Source: Desulfitobacterium_A sp034927245
GTDB lineage: Bacteria > Bacillota > Desulfitobacteriia > Desulfitobacteriales > Desulfitobacteriaceae
Assembly (NCBI RefSeq): GCF_034927245.1
Contig: NZ_JAYFQK010000007.1
Location: forward strand, 1-64,000
Direction of reading: 5' to 3'
DNA: 64,000 nucleotides
The notes under the pieces are model-generated. The model had not been told where the DNA came from, did no database searches, and was given only the letters and a program-made list of their open reading frames with translations. The first letter of the stretch is position 1; each line of letters starts with the position of its first letter. A program made the translations under genes and the position numbers. Below are positions 17,233 through 27,028 of this stretch, in pieces.

Positions 17233-20200
17233 TTATACCTCTATCGTCGGCTTTTGGGAAATCTTATTCTTTTTCTTGCCAAACCTCTTTTTCTGGCGGA
17301 TATCTTCAAATATCGTATAGATCACCGGTACCAGCAAAAGAGTCGAAAGGGTCGAAAGGATCATCCCGAAAACAACGACAATCGCCATCGGTGCCATCAT
17401 TTCCGCACCTTCCCCTATGCCCAAGGCCATCGGAATCAATCCCAGCACCGTTGCTAATGATGTCATAAGGATCGGGCGCAAACGGATAGGTCCGGCGTTT
17501 TCAATCGCTTCCTCGCGTCCTTCCCCGCGTTCCCGGCGTTTATTGATATAATCGACAAGCACAATCGCATTGCTGACAACAATCCCAATCAAAAGAATTG
17601 CCCCAAGGAAAGCCGGAACACTGATATTTTTCCCCGTAATGAACAAACCAAAGAGTCCACCCGAAAAAGCCATAGGCAATGACAGAATAATGGTAAACGG
17701 ATGGAGCAGGGATTCAAACTGCGAGGCTAATACCATATATACAAGAATGACCGCTAAAACCATCGCCATTCCTAAATCAGAGAAAGATTTCATCATCTCC
17801 TCACTCTGACCGCCGAATTTATACGAATACCCCTCAGGCATGCCATAATCCTTGAGCTTGTTTTCAATATCCTTCGTAATACTGTTCACGTCCCGATTCA
17901 TAATTTGACATGTGACATTCACGTTCCGTGTTTGATCTGTCCGATTAATCGTAGTCGGTCCGCGATCCATCGAAATTGTCGCGACTTCACCCAAAGGTAC
18001 GCTTATCCCCGACGCTGTCGGAATTGGAGTTTGCTCAAGGTTGGAGATGCTCGACTTTAAGGTTTCGTCCCCGCTGATCATAACATTGATCTCATTGCCC
18101 TGATAGCGGTATGTCGTCGCGGTAGTCCCCGAGATTGTCCCTTTTAGAGCGGTAGCAATCTGAGATGCCGTTAAGCCATACTGTGATGCATTAGCACGAT
18201 TCACCTTAACTTGCACCTCCGGAACCCCTTCACCTATACTCGTCTGGACTTCTCGTGTTCCCTCAACCGAAGCAACGATCTCCTTAACGTCATTTCCGAT
18301 TTGCTTGAGTTTGTTAAGGTCATCCCCTTTTATCGCAATATCAATGGGAGTAGAAGACGCCCCCATGGACATCATATCTGTCACGGTCACATCGAATTTA
18401 GCCCCGGCAATATCTTGGGTCGACTCCCGAATCTCATCAGCGACTTGCCCGACACTCCGGCTGCGTTCCTTAAGATCGACTAGTTTAACATTAATGGTTC
18501 CTTTATTTGAGGAACTCCCCTCCATTGACAAGGCTCCGCCGCTGCCCACTGAAACAAAAGCTGATTTGATCTCCTGAATTCCTTCAAGCTTCTCCTCAAC
18601 CCGTGCAATGATACTGTCCGTATCTTCCAATTTAGCACCATCAGGCAGCTTAGCCGTGATGTTTATTTCTCCGGCGTCTGACGCGGGAATAAACTCCGCC
18701 CCCAGCTGAGTAACGGATAAACCGGAGAGCACAAAGATTCCTAGGGCAATCAGCAAAACCATTTTCCGGTGATAGAGCGCATAATGCAGGAATTTCCGAT
18801 AAACATCTTCCAGTTTGCCGAAGGAACGATCAAACCCCCGACTGAAGCGATCCATCACACCGAAAAAGCCGGTTCTGCCTTCGGGTATACTTTCCGCTTT
18901 CATGATCTTCGAAGAAAGCGTAGGCACCAAAGTAAGAGACACAATCAGCGAGGATGCCAGCGAAACACAGACCGTTAAGGACAGCTCTTTGAAAAGCGTC
19001 GCTGTAATTCCTTGCACAAAGACCATGGGTAAAAAGACGCTGATCGTGGTCAAGGTTGAGGCCGTAATAGCCATTCCAATTTCGGAAACGGCCTTGACCG
19101 CCGCCTCCTTTTTACTGTACCCTTCCTGTCGAAAACGATAAATATTTTCCAGGGCTACGACATTGTCATCGACCAAACGCCCCATGGCCAGCGAAAGACC
19201 GCCCATGGTCATCATATTTAAGGAAACCCCCAGAAAATATAGAACACTGAAAGTGGCCATTAACGCGATAGGAATCGCAGTTGCGGTAATAAACGTTGTA
19301 CGGAAGTTATGGAAAAAGAGAAACAGAACAAAAATCGCTAAAAGGCCGCCGACTAGGGCCTCTCTTTCCACGGTGTTGATCGATTGTTTAATATAAACCG
19401 ACTGATCCATAACAATATCGAAGCTTAAATTCGGATAATCCACTTTGAGTTTATCAAGGGCTTTATACACATCTTTAGCCACTTTAACAGTATTCGTTCC
19501 TGATTGTTTTTGGATAGCTATACTAATACTATCTTGTCCATTAATCCGTGAGATTGTATTCACATCGGCATGACCGAGCGACACCTCGGCGATATCTTTG
19601 AGATGTACTTGCCCGCCCGCCGGCAAAGGAATCATGAGATTCTCAATCTCTTCAAGCGATTGGAATTCACCCATCGTTCGAATGGTTAACTCTTGATTTC
19701 CCTTTTGCACCTGTCCCCCGGAGGAATTCAGATTTTCCGCTCGTAGGATTCCTGCAAGGGTTGAGACACTCAAACCATACCCGTTCATTTTTTCGGCATT
19801 GGTTTTAATATTGACTTGTGTTTTATAACCCCCGCTTACCGTCACAGAACCCGCACCTTCAACGCGTTCTATGCGAGGTTTAATCTCATCATCAACTAAA
19901 GTTTGTAAAGCTGCCAAATCCGCATCTTTCTGCGTAACTGTCATCTGGATAATCGGCATCGAAGACGGATCGACTTTCATAATCATCGGCGCCTTAACAT
20001 CATCCGGAAAAGCAAGCTTAACCAAATCGACCTTTTCCCGCATTTGCAGGGTGGCAAAGTTCATATCCGTCCCATAGTTGAACATCGCGATAACGATAGA
20101 ATTTCCCTCAGACGTCATCGAAGTCACCGAATCAATATTTTCCACCGTGGAGAGTGCACCCTCGACCGGTTTCGTAATCAATTTCTCGATTTCCTCAGGC

Positions 20201-20364
20201 CCAACCCCGTTATACGAAGTCACCACAACGGCTACCGGAATTTCCATATCCGGAAGTAAATCAATGGGAAGACGAGTAAGGGATACAGAACCTAATAAGA
20301 TGACAATCAGCATGATCATAATGATCGTAACAGGGCGTTTAACCGAGGTTTCAGCTAATTTCAA
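17233..20364 (-). CDS. RND efflux transporter permease (HAE1/SwrC type)
   Basis: 1043-residue proton-driven inner-membrane pump of the AcrB/MdtB group. Family hallmarks: N-terminal VKRPVTIIMIMLIVILLGS, SYNGVGPEEIEKLITKPVE, and the proton-relay DD in GGLSLAMGRLVDDNVVALEN. Two internally repeated halves each have a large extracytoplasmic loop region, with about 12 membrane segments. The start overlaps the stop of the adaptor gene (ATGA), so the two are translationally coupled. Firmicute relatives such as SwrC export lipopeptides and hydrophobic toxins; the substrate here is unknown. Confidence 0.95.
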   Translation of the reverse strand: MKLAETSVKRPVTIIMIMLIVILLGSVSLTRLPIDLLPDMEIPVAVVVTSYNGVGPEEIEKLITKPVEGALSTVENIDSVTSMTSEGNSIVIAMFNYGTDMNFATLQMREKVDLVKLAFPDDVKAPMIMKVDPSSMPIIQMTVTQKDADLAALQTLVDDEIKPRIERVEGAGSVTVSGGYKTQVNIKTNAEKMNGYGLSVSTLAGILRAENLNSSGGQVQKGNQELTIRTMGEFQSLEEIENLMIPLPAGGQVHLKDIAEVSLGHADVNTISRINGQDSISIAIQKQSGTNTVKVAKDVYKALDKLKVDYPNLSFDIVMDQSVYIKQSINTVEREALVGGLLAIFVLFLFFHNFRTTFITATAIPIALMATFSVLYFLGVSLNMMTMGGLSLAMGRLVDDNVVALENIYRFRQEGYSKKEAAVKAVSEIGMAITASTLTTISVFLPMVFVQGITATLFKELSLTVCVSLASSLIVSLTLVPTLSSKIMKAESIPEGRTGFFGVMDRFSRGFDRSFGKLEDVYRKFLHYALYHRKMVLLIALGIFVLSGLSVTQLGAEFIPASDAGEINITAKLPDGAKLEDTDSIIARVEEKLEGIQEIKSAFVSVGSGGALSMEGSSSNKGTINVKLVDLKERSRSVGQVADEIRESTQDIAGAKFDVTVTDMMSMGASSTPIDIAIKGDDLNKLKQIGNDVKEIVASVEGTREVQTSIGEGVPEVQVKVNRANASQYGLTASQIATALKGTISGTTATTYRYQGNEINVMISGDETLKSSISNLEQTPIPTASGISVPLGEVATISMDRGPTTINRTDQTRNVNVTCQIMNRDVNSITKDIENKLKDYGMPEGYSYKFGGQSEEMMKSFSDLGMAMVLAVILVYMVLASQFESLLHPFTIILSLPMAFSGGLFGLFITGKNISVPAFLGAILLIGIVVSNAIVLVDYINKRRERGEGREEAIENAGPIRLRPILMTSLATVLGLIPMALGIGEGAEMMAPMAIVVVFGMILSTLSTLLLVPVIYTIFEDIRQKKRFGKKKNKISQKPTIEV

Positions 20365-21497
20365 GATTCTTCCCCTCCTACAATCTTGACCTTACTCCCC
20401 TGTTTGACCAAGGTTTGCCCTTTGATAATCACTTGTTCATCCGGTTTTAACCCTTTTGTCACCTCAACCATAGCCCCCGCATCAAGACCTGTTGTTACTT
20501 CTCTTTCCACAGCAGCATCATTTTCGACAACATAGATAAAGTATTTTCCGTTCTTGCTTACAACAGCTTCGCTATTCACCGCCAAAACTTGGGATTTTGT
20601 ATTGGTTACTATCTCAGCCTTGGCAAACATTCCCGGCTTAATTTTGCCATCCTGATTATCGATAGCCACCTTTATGGCATAAAGCTTTGTCTGAACATCC
20701 GCGGCCGGAGCAATACTCGAAATGACCCCTTTAATCTCTTGGGCATTTGCCGAAGTAATCGTCACCTTAGCCTCCTGTCCAAGCTGCACCGAATTCACGA
20801 TATTTTCAGGAACATTGACATCAACATAGAGAGAGCCCAGTTGAGTCATCTTAACTGCCGGTTGAGCACTTGAGGCCATCTCACCGACTTTGACATTAAC
20901 AGCGGTCACTGTCCCTTCGACCGGTGCGGTAACAACCGCATTATGTAAAGCATCCTGGGCCTGCTGCAAGCCCATCCTTGCCTGATCAACCTGAAGCTGT
21001 GCCGTTTGCAATGGGGTATCGGAAGCTTGACTTTCAAACGTTTCTAACTGAGCCTTCGAGATCGCTCCGGCCTCATAAAGCCCTTGCTGACGCTCAAGGT
21101 TCTTTTTCGCAAGATCTATTTTTTCTTTCGTCTGCTGATAGCCTGTTTCTGCCATACTCACCCCAATAGAAGCCGAATCGACAGATTTTTGCAAATCAGC
21201 GGTATCCAGTGTAAACAGCACCGTACCCGCACCCACCCTATCCCCGACTTGAACATTAACAGAGCTGACTTTACCCGGCATTTTGGGAACAAGACTCAAA
21301 TCTTGATTAGAATTTACCTTGCCACTAAAATTCGTAGTTTCAAGCAGGTTCTGAACTGCAGCCGACTGCACTTCCACCGGTATGTACTTCTCCTCAGCAG
21401 TCTCGGTCGTTTTCGCTGAACCGCATCCCCCTGCCATGAGAATCAAGCCTAATCCTATTACCCCTGCCAATAATCGAACACTCTTAAGATTTTTCAA
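20361..21497 (-). CDS. RND efflux adaptor (membrane-fusion protein), lipoprotein
   Basis: 378-residue adaptor with a lipoprotein signal (lipobox LMAGGC near residue 25). It then has a beta-barrel/lipoyl part (SSVNVQVGDRVGAGTVLF), a helical hairpin and the second lipoyl half (GTVTAVNVKVGEMASSAQPAV). The start is TTG with AAGGAGG ten bases upstream. First gene of the two-gene efflux operon. No outer-membrane channel is expected in a Gram-positive cell. Promoter and a likely operator are at 21536-21561. Confidence 0.93.
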   Translation of the reverse strand: MKNLKSVRLLAGVIGLGLILMAGGCGSAKTTETAEEKYIPVEVQSAAVQNLLETTNFSGKVNSNQDLSLVPKMPGKVSSVNVQVGDRVGAGTVLFTLDTADLQKSVDSASIGVSMAETGYQQTKEKIDLAKKNLERQQGLYEAGAISKAQLETFESQASDTPLQTAQLQVDQARMGLQQAQDALHNAVVTAPVEGTVTAVNVKVGEMASSAQPAVKMTQLGSLYVDVNVPENIVNSVQLGQEAKVTITSANAQEIKGVISSIAPAADVQTKLYAIKVAIDNQDGKIKPGMFAKAEIVTNTKSQVLAVNSEAVVSKNGKYFIYVVENDAAVEREVTTGLDAGAMVEVTKGLKPDEQVIIKGQTLVKQGSKVKIVGGEES

Positions 21498-21535
21498 GCC
21501 CTGATATCCTCCTTTATATGAAGCTCCTCTAAGCC

Positions 21536-21561
21536 GACTGCTCAGTCACTCTCATATTATA
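21536..21561 (-). promoter_or_regulatory. Promoter and TetR-type operator of the efflux operon
   Basis: On the minus strand a perfect TATAAT (21556-21561) is followed by the inverted repeat GACTG-AG-CAGTC (21536-21547), where a repressor would block the start of transcription. No TetR gene lies nearby. The -35 box is weak. Confidence 0.5.
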
Positions 21562-21579
21562 CAACTCTTTAGGCCTTAT

Positions 21580-21622
21580 TGAAAAGAGGGCCATGAAGTG
21601 TCCCCTCATGGCCCTCTTTTCC
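21580..21622 (-). terminator. Terminator after the HD-GYP gene
   Basis: Perfect 15-bp stem AAAAGAGGGCCATGA/TCATGGCCCTCTTTT with flanking A and T runs; it can work in both directions. Confidence 0.85.
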
Positions 21623-21669
21623 AATCTTTTTCCGATGACCAACCGTGTGTTGGTGCTTTTGTTATAAGA

Positions 21670-22731
21670 TCATTCGAGGATGGATTCAATGAATGTAGTT
21701 CGTTTCTTAACCAAATCATATTCCCGGGCCTTAACTTGGTTTAAATCCTTTCCCGCTTGCAGAACCCGCACAATCGGGCGCATGGGTAAGCTCTTATTTT
21801 GATCAACGATAATTCCTATCTCTCCGGTATTGAGTTTAACGGTGCAACCGGTTGGGTAAGCGGCAATATGTTTCAAAAACGTAACCACCAGATCATGGGG
21901 GAACAACTTATCGGAACAACCCATTAAAATTTCACACGCGTCATGGGGCAAAATTCGAGTATGTCCCGGTCCGTCATTGACCAAATTATCATAGAAATCA
22001 GAGATACCCACGATCAGAGCCAAATGATGAATACCGTCTCCCTCCAGTTTCCGAGGATAACCGCTTCCATTCAATCGTTCATGATGTTGAAAAGCGATAT
22101 GGGCACTGATGAGGCTCAACTCCCGTTTTGAGCGTAAAATATCAAAACCCAGGCTTGTATGGGTTTCAAAAAGATCGGCTTCCTTGATTGTAAATGCTTC
22201 CCGCTTACGCAAAAGCTCTTTCGGCAGCTTCACGGTTCCAATATCATGAAATAAAGCCCCAATCGCTAAAGCCTCTAAATTATTTTGATCCAATCCCAAA
22301 GCCTTGCCTAAGACCGTAGCTAACACACACACACTGACAGAATGGGCAAAGACTTGATTATCATAGCTCCGCATATCCGTTAAACTGATAAAAATATCTT
22401 TTTGGGAAAAAATATCCTCAATGATGTTTTTAACAGCCTTCTTTACCTTGAAGCCGTCAAAATCTTTCCCCACTTGTATCGCTTGTCCTGACAATTCTAA
22501 GTAAGACATTGCTTCACGCCGATGTTCCTCAGAAATTATATCTTCAACAACGATATCCTTCGTTTCCTCATCATCCACATAGACAATAGTAATCCCCAAT
22601 TCCCTTAACCGCTGAATGTATGAAGAAGTAAGCGCAATCCCCCTGCCCAAGAGGACACGGCCATCATTGGCATAAATCGTCCGTCCCAGCACATCTCCTT
22701 GTTTTAATCGATTGATACTTGACTGGCGCAC
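21670..22731 (-). CDS. HD-GYP domain protein (probable c-di-GMP phosphodiesterase)
   Basis: 353-residue protein. The first ~110 residues match the N-terminal domain found in many HD-GYP proteins (INRLKQGDVLGRTIYANDG). The catalytic HD-GYP domain follows: HSVSVCVLATVLGKALG, the HD pair in GALFHDIGTVKLP, then HHERLNGSGYP. The last reads N where the consensus often has D. GTG start with GGAAG upstream. This is the second cyclic-di-GMP protein in the window. Confidence 0.9.
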   Translation of the reverse strand: MRQSSINRLKQGDVLGRTIYANDGRVLLGRGIALTSSYIQRLRELGITIVYVDDEETKDIVVEDIISEEHRREAMSYLELSGQAIQVGKDFDGFKVKKAVKNIIEDIFSQKDIFISLTDMRSYDNQVFAHSVSVCVLATVLGKALGLDQNNLEALAIGALFHDIGTVKLPKELLRKREAFTIKEADLFETHTSLGFDILRSKRELSLISAHIAFQHHERLNGSGYPRKLEGDGIHHLALIVGISDFYDNLVNDGPGHTRILPHDACEILMGCSDKLFPHDLVVTFLKHIAAYPTGCTVKLNTGEIGIIVDQNKSLPMRPIVRVLQAGKDLNQVKAREYDLVKKRTTFIESILE

Positions 22732-22786
22732 CTAAAATCTTCCTTTCCTTTCATTTAATATAGTAACCAAGATAAAGAACCAAATT

Positions 22787-22812
22787 AAAAAACGCCTTGC
22801 ATTGGGCAGGCG
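22787..22812 (-). terminator. Leader hairpin upstream of the HD-GYP gene
   Basis: CGCCTGC/GCAAGGCG stem with one bulge, followed on the minus strand by TTTTTT, inside the ~90-base leader. It would work as an attenuator; no c-di-GMP aptamer core was found. Confidence 0.45.
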
Positions 22813-22830
22813 ATAATTACTCAATATTTA

Positions 22831-22860
22831 TTTATATAATACCATTATTTATGGGCTCAA
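22831..22860 (-). promoter_or_regulatory. Promoter of the HD-GYP gene
   Basis: Minus strand TTGAGC, 18 bases, TATAAA. Confidence 0.45.
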
Positions 22861-22934
22861 AATAGATTTAAAGAAATATTTCATCATATTATTGTAATCT
22901 GTTATAACTCTCCTCAATATCCATACTTTACATG

Positions 22935-23070
22935 CGGCTTGACCGAAGGAAATAAAATAGTTACCTCGTATTAATTCAGTGAGAGGACTAGTTATAGGGA
23001 AGCTAGTTTTCCTCTTTCTCATGTAGTTGGTTTCTTTTTTGGGTCCTCGAATGAGGGCCTCTTTTTTTTG
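22935..23070 (+). other. Intergenic candidate small RNA or orphan leader with terminator
   Basis: In the 458-base gap between divergent genes. It holds a hairpin AGAGG-ACTAG...CTAGT-TTT-CCTCT (about 22983-23016), then GTCCTC-GAAT-GAGGGC followed after two bases by TCTTTTTTTT (23043-23069). This terminator lies upstream of the promoter of the next gene, so it must end some other plus-strand transcript. No coding frame and no riboswitch class that I recognise. Confidence 0.4.
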
Positions 23071-23097
23071 CCCATCACGGACAATGCTTTAACTATT

Positions 23098-23127
23098 TTG
23101 ACAAAATAACATCATTTAAACTATCAT
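23098..23127 (+). promoter_or_regulatory. Promoter of the TPR-deacetylase gene
   Basis: Perfect TTGACA, 18 bases, TATCAT, about 60 bases before the GTG start. Confidence 0.7.
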
Positions 23128-23189
23128 AGAAACAGAAATATCTGCTAATTAAAGAACTTCTTAATGAACTTTAAAATGGAGGAGTCCTT

Positions 23190-24584
23190 GTGAAAAGAAG
23201 AATATTTACGCGTTCCAAACCTATTACGATAGTTTTAATCCTGTTAGCAATGGCCGGCATTTTTCTTTCCATCTATATTGTACGGGGATCTTTGAAAAAC
23301 GATCAGGTTCAAGATGTTTATTCGGCTGGAACAGAAGGATCTACCGCTCAGGAATCCGACTCTTCAAGTTCATCCCCGGCTTTGACCCAAGAACAGCAAA
23401 AAGCCCTCGATCTCTATGAGCAAGGGCTTAAATTATACTATGATCGTCAGTTTGATTCCGCCCTTATCCTCTTTAATGAAGCCTTAAGTATCGATCCCAA
23501 CTGTTACCAGGCTTTAAACGCCAAAGGAGCAACCTACGCATTTCAGGGGCGCTATGATGAAGGAATCAGCTTAATTAAAGAAGCCCTCGAGATGAAACCC
23601 GATTTTGTTTACGGTCATTTCAATTTAGGCTTGGCACATGAACTCGCCGGTCACTGGGATGAAGCAATTGCCGCTTACGAGGATGCGCTTAAACTGGATT
23701 CCAAAGATGTCTGGAGTTATTACGGCATTGCCAGCATTTACGGCAGGCAAGGCAATACAGAAAAAGTCATTGAATACTTAAAACCGGCAATAGCACTTGA
23801 ACCCGATGTCCGCGCGGTTGCTCAAGAGGAAAAAGACTTTGACCCGGTTAGAAATGATCCTCAGTTTAAAGCTTTTATTCTATCTCCCCTGACAACATTT
23901 TCATCGGGGACAACTGCAGCCTCCGCTGTCCCCATCCTCTACTATCATTCTATCGCAGTCGAACCCGGCAATGAATTGCGTATGCCCCCTGAAGAATTCG
24001 AGGAACAGATGAATTACTTATCCCAAAACGGATATCACGTGATCACCCTTGATCAGCTTTATAACGCCTTCTATAACAATGGCTCGCTTCCCGCTAAACC
24101 GATTGTTATTACCTTTGATGACGGCTATTCCGACAATTTTACAAATGCCTTTCCCATTATGCGGAAATACAATTTTACAGGAACCGTTTTTATGGTTTCA
24201 GGCTATATTGATGGAGGGGGCTTTTTGACCTCTGATCAGCTTCTGCAATTACAAGCCGCCGGGTGGACAATCGGGGGGCATACCCAAAATCATGAGAATT
24301 TGTCAGAGATCAGTGATGAAATTGCAGCTCAAGAATTAAGAAATTCACGAGCCACTTTGGAAAGTCTCTTGGGTCGTCCCCTGAAATATATCGCCTATCC
24401 CTTTGGGGGATTCAGTACAAGTATAATGAAACTGGCCCAAACCGACGGTTATCTCGCCGGTCTCACAACGGTTCGCGGCTGGGCTAGTCCTGAATCAAAT
24501 CCATATGCCCTGCAACGAATCTATTGTTATGCCAATATGGGCATTACAGAATTCGAACGTAGGATAACTAATCCTGAATACTAA
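23190..24584 (+). CDS. TPR and polysaccharide deacetylase (NodB) protein
   Basis: 464-residue membrane-anchored protein. One membrane segment (residues 11-32) is followed by a Ser-rich linker, about four TPR units (residues 70-200) and a NodB-type carbohydrate esterase domain. The domain opens with VPILYYHSIA. Catalytic and metal residues are visible: TFDDGYSDNF, the H-x3-H pair in GGHTQNHENLS, and YPFGG. It should remove acetyl groups from a surface polysaccharide outside the membrane. GTG start with GGAGG. Confidence 0.9.
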   Translation: MKRRIFTRSKPITIVLILLAMAGIFLSIYIVRGSLKNDQVQDVYSAGTEGSTAQESDSSSSSPALTQEQQKALDLYEQGLKLYYDRQFDSALILFNEALSIDPNCYQALNAKGATYAFQGRYDEGISLIKEALEMKPDFVYGHFNLGLAHELAGHWDEAIAAYEDALKLDSKDVWSYYGIASIYGRQGNTEKVIEYLKPAIALEPDVRAVAQEEKDFDPVRNDPQFKAFILSPLTTFSSGTTAASAVPILYYHSIAVEPGNELRMPPEEFEEQMNYLSQNGYHVITLDQLYNAFYNNGSLPAKPIVITFDDGYSDNFTNAFPIMRKYNFTGTVFMVSGYIDGGGFLTSDQLLQLQAAGWTIGGHTQNHENLSEISDEIAAQELRNSRATLESLLGRPLKYIAYPFGGFSTSIMKLAQTDGYLAGLTTVRGWASPESNPYALQRIYCYANMGITEFERRITNPEY

Positions 24585-24712
24585 GTAAAAGTTTTATATT
24601 ATATATTTGAAATTATATCATCGAAATTGCAGGACTTTACCAACTATATACAGAATACGACACTGTATCTAAAACTATTTTACTGATTACATATTTATTA
24701 AGGAGGGAAAGT

Positions 24713-26830
24713 ATGAAACTAAAAAAGAAACTCACCTGGATTACCTCAGTATTAACCATTCTCTTTGTCATGACCGGCTGTACACCCAATCAGCAGGCTG
24801 TTTTTGACGCGTCGATGAACATGCAAAATGTGCGTTCCGTGCAACAGCATACCACGATGTCCATCGAATTAAACGGATCGGGATTTGACGCAGCGACTCA
24901 GGAACAAATCAATACGACTGCCGCACTTCTCAAGAATGCCAAACTTGAAATCGATGCCAAAACAACGAATAACGAACAAAAAACTAAAGCTCAATCTGAA
25001 GCAAACATGAACTTGACAGCCCAAGGCTTAACACTGAATATGCCCTTTTGGGTCGATATGGATTTAACAGGGGACACTCCTAAACTTAAAGAAATTTATG
25101 GCGTTCCCGGAATTGCTCAACCGTATTTACCTTCTCAATTTGCCGGGAAAGATTATGCTGTCATGGATCCTTTTAACATGAAGGATGCCGAACTCAATGC
25201 AGCAGACTTAACGAATGTCCTTAAATTCAGCCTTGATTTTCAAACCAAAGGTACAGAATTCTTAAAAAATTATGCTCAAAAATATAATCCGAATATCGAT
25301 GTTGTTAAGACACCCGCCGGCGACGGCACTTCCGCTCAAAAATATACGATAAAAATGAACGATAAGGAATTCAAAGAATTTACCCGTTATACCGTAAATA
25401 ACTTTGCCAAAGATAAGGATGCCATGCTCTTAATTGAGGAGCTTCTCACAACAAGCGTTGAAATGAGTAAGTTGTCCGCTCCCGAAGGAAATCTGAATGA
25501 ACCTGATTTAGATCTTGAAAAACTTAATGAAAACATTCCCGAGTTTTTAGATCAATTTAATCGTTTTATGGATCAACTGGAAACTGTAAAACTATTAGGA
25601 AATCAAGGGATTGAGTTAAACTATACCATTAATAACGGCTATATCGTCAATGAAAGCGGATTGATTAACTTCAATCTTGATTTGTCCCAAATGAACACTT
25701 TAATGAAGCTCCCCGAAGAACAAAAAGAAACAGCACCTAACAATGGTACCTTGAACTTAACCCTAAGGTTTAATACGGATACCACCAACATCAATAGCCC
25801 TCTTGACATTAAGATCCCCGCAGTTTCTTCAGATAACTCTTTTGACTACATGGACTTTATGAAGGTCGTGTCAACCCCCTCCCGCTTATCCGGAAAAGAT
25901 CGCTATGAAACCGCTTTAATGATCGCCGAAGAGTATAATCGTCAAGGAGAATCAAAAAATATCATCTTAGCATCCGGCAATAACTTTCCGGATGCCTTAT
26001 CCGCAACCATACTGTCACAGAAATTAGAGGCTCCTATTTTACTGGTAGGCAAAACCTCCGGTGAAGCTGACGAAGCCCTATCCTTTATTGATCTTAATGC
26101 CAAACCGGATACAAAAGTTTATATTATCGGCGGAACTGGAGTCATTGATGATTCTATAACAAATGAGATTCAAAACTCCGGGTACGCTGTCGAACGCTTA
26201 AGCGGGCAAGACCTCTATGAGACCAATATCGCCGTTGTAACCAAAGCCGATATTAAACAGGGAACGCCTGTTATCATTGCCTCCGGTGAAAGCTTCCCCG
26301 ATGCTTTGAGTATTTCAAGTTTCGCCGGCGCCCATCAATACCCGGTTCTTCTTACCGGAAAGAATGAGCTTACCGAGCAAACACAAAACTATATTACTGC
26401 CACTAAGCCTTCAATGGTTTATATAACCGGCGGAGAATCAGTTGTTTCGCAGACTATCGAACAAAAAATCAAAGACCTTGTACCCGGAGCAACAATAAAA
26501 CGCCTTGCCGGAAATAACCGTTTTGAAACTACGGCTTCAATCATCAATGAATTTGCCCCCAATCCCGAGAAAATATATTTAACAAGCGGTTTAAATTTCT
26601 CGGATGCTCTTGCCGGTAGCGCTTTAGCTGCAAGGACAGGATCACCCATCCTTCTGATCGATCCGAACAGCGAAACTCTCCCCCCTGCTATCGAAGCTTA
26701 CCTTCAAAAGCTTAACAGCAATGGAGTTAAGCCAATCGTTCAGACCTTAGGCGGAGACTTTGCAGTCCCTGAAAATCTCGCTTCCCAAGCAAAAAGTGTC
26801 ATCTTCCCGCTTCCGGGATTAAAATTCTAA
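24713..26830 (+). CDS. Lipoprotein with three cell-wall-binding repeats (CWB2)
   Basis: 705-residue surface protein. Signal peptide with lipobox VMTGC (Cys23). A ~350-residue N-terminal part of unknown fold resembles DUF6612-type lipoproteins (weak). Then come three CWB2 repeats beginning RLSGKDRYETAL, RLSGQDLYETNI and RLAGNNRFETTA, each with the following [AT]SG.[NS]F.DALS/A pattern. CWB2 modules anchor proteins to wall polymers, so double anchoring (lipid and wall) is implied. AGGAGG before the ATG. Monocistronic. Confidence 0.9.
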   Translation: MKLKKKLTWITSVLTILFVMTGCTPNQQAVFDASMNMQNVRSVQQHTTMSIELNGSGFDAATQEQINTTAALLKNAKLEIDAKTTNNEQKTKAQSEANMNLTAQGLTLNMPFWVDMDLTGDTPKLKEIYGVPGIAQPYLPSQFAGKDYAVMDPFNMKDAELNAADLTNVLKFSLDFQTKGTEFLKNYAQKYNPNIDVVKTPAGDGTSAQKYTIKMNDKEFKEFTRYTVNNFAKDKDAMLLIEELLTTSVEMSKLSAPEGNLNEPDLDLEKLNENIPEFLDQFNRFMDQLETVKLLGNQGIELNYTINNGYIVNESGLINFNLDLSQMNTLMKLPEEQKETAPNNGTLNLTLRFNTDTTNINSPLDIKIPAVSSDNSFDYMDFMKVVSTPSRLSGKDRYETALMIAEEYNRQGESKNIILASGNNFPDALSATILSQKLEAPILLVGKTSGEADEALSFIDLNAKPDTKVYIIGGTGVIDDSITNEIQNSGYAVERLSGQDLYETNIAVVTKADIKQGTPVIIASGESFPDALSISSFAGAHQYPVLLTGKNELTEQTQNYITATKPSMVYITGGESVVSQTIEQKIKDLVPGATIKRLAGNNRFETTASIINEFAPNPEKIYLTSGLNFSDALAGSALAARTGSPILLIDPNSETLPPAIEAYLQKLNSNGVKPIVQTLGGDFAVPENLASQAKSVIFPLPGLKF

Positions 26831-26861
26831 TCAAGTAAGCTTCAAGTTATTATGGATTGGT

Positions 26862-26901
26862 AAAAAGGACGGTTGCACTTCAATGTTACATCCGTCCTTT
26901 T
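26862..26901 (+). terminator. Terminator of the CWB2 lipoprotein gene
   Basis: AAAAGGACGG/CCGTCCTTTT hairpin with a 19-base loop ending in TTTTCG. Confidence 0.8.
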
Positions 26902-27028
26902 CGACCCTACGATTTAAAAATCTCATAGCATTCCTCCTTCCCCTTTACGATTCTCGCCGTTCTCCTCTGATATAATAAAAATGGAAGCGAAATGCTTTTT
27001 TCTATTTTAAGGGGGAAATTAATAATCA

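Noticed and set aside
22732..23070. Cyclic-di-GMP riboswitch before the HD-GYP gene
   Set aside because: The GEMM-I and GEMM-II core sequences are absent on both strands.
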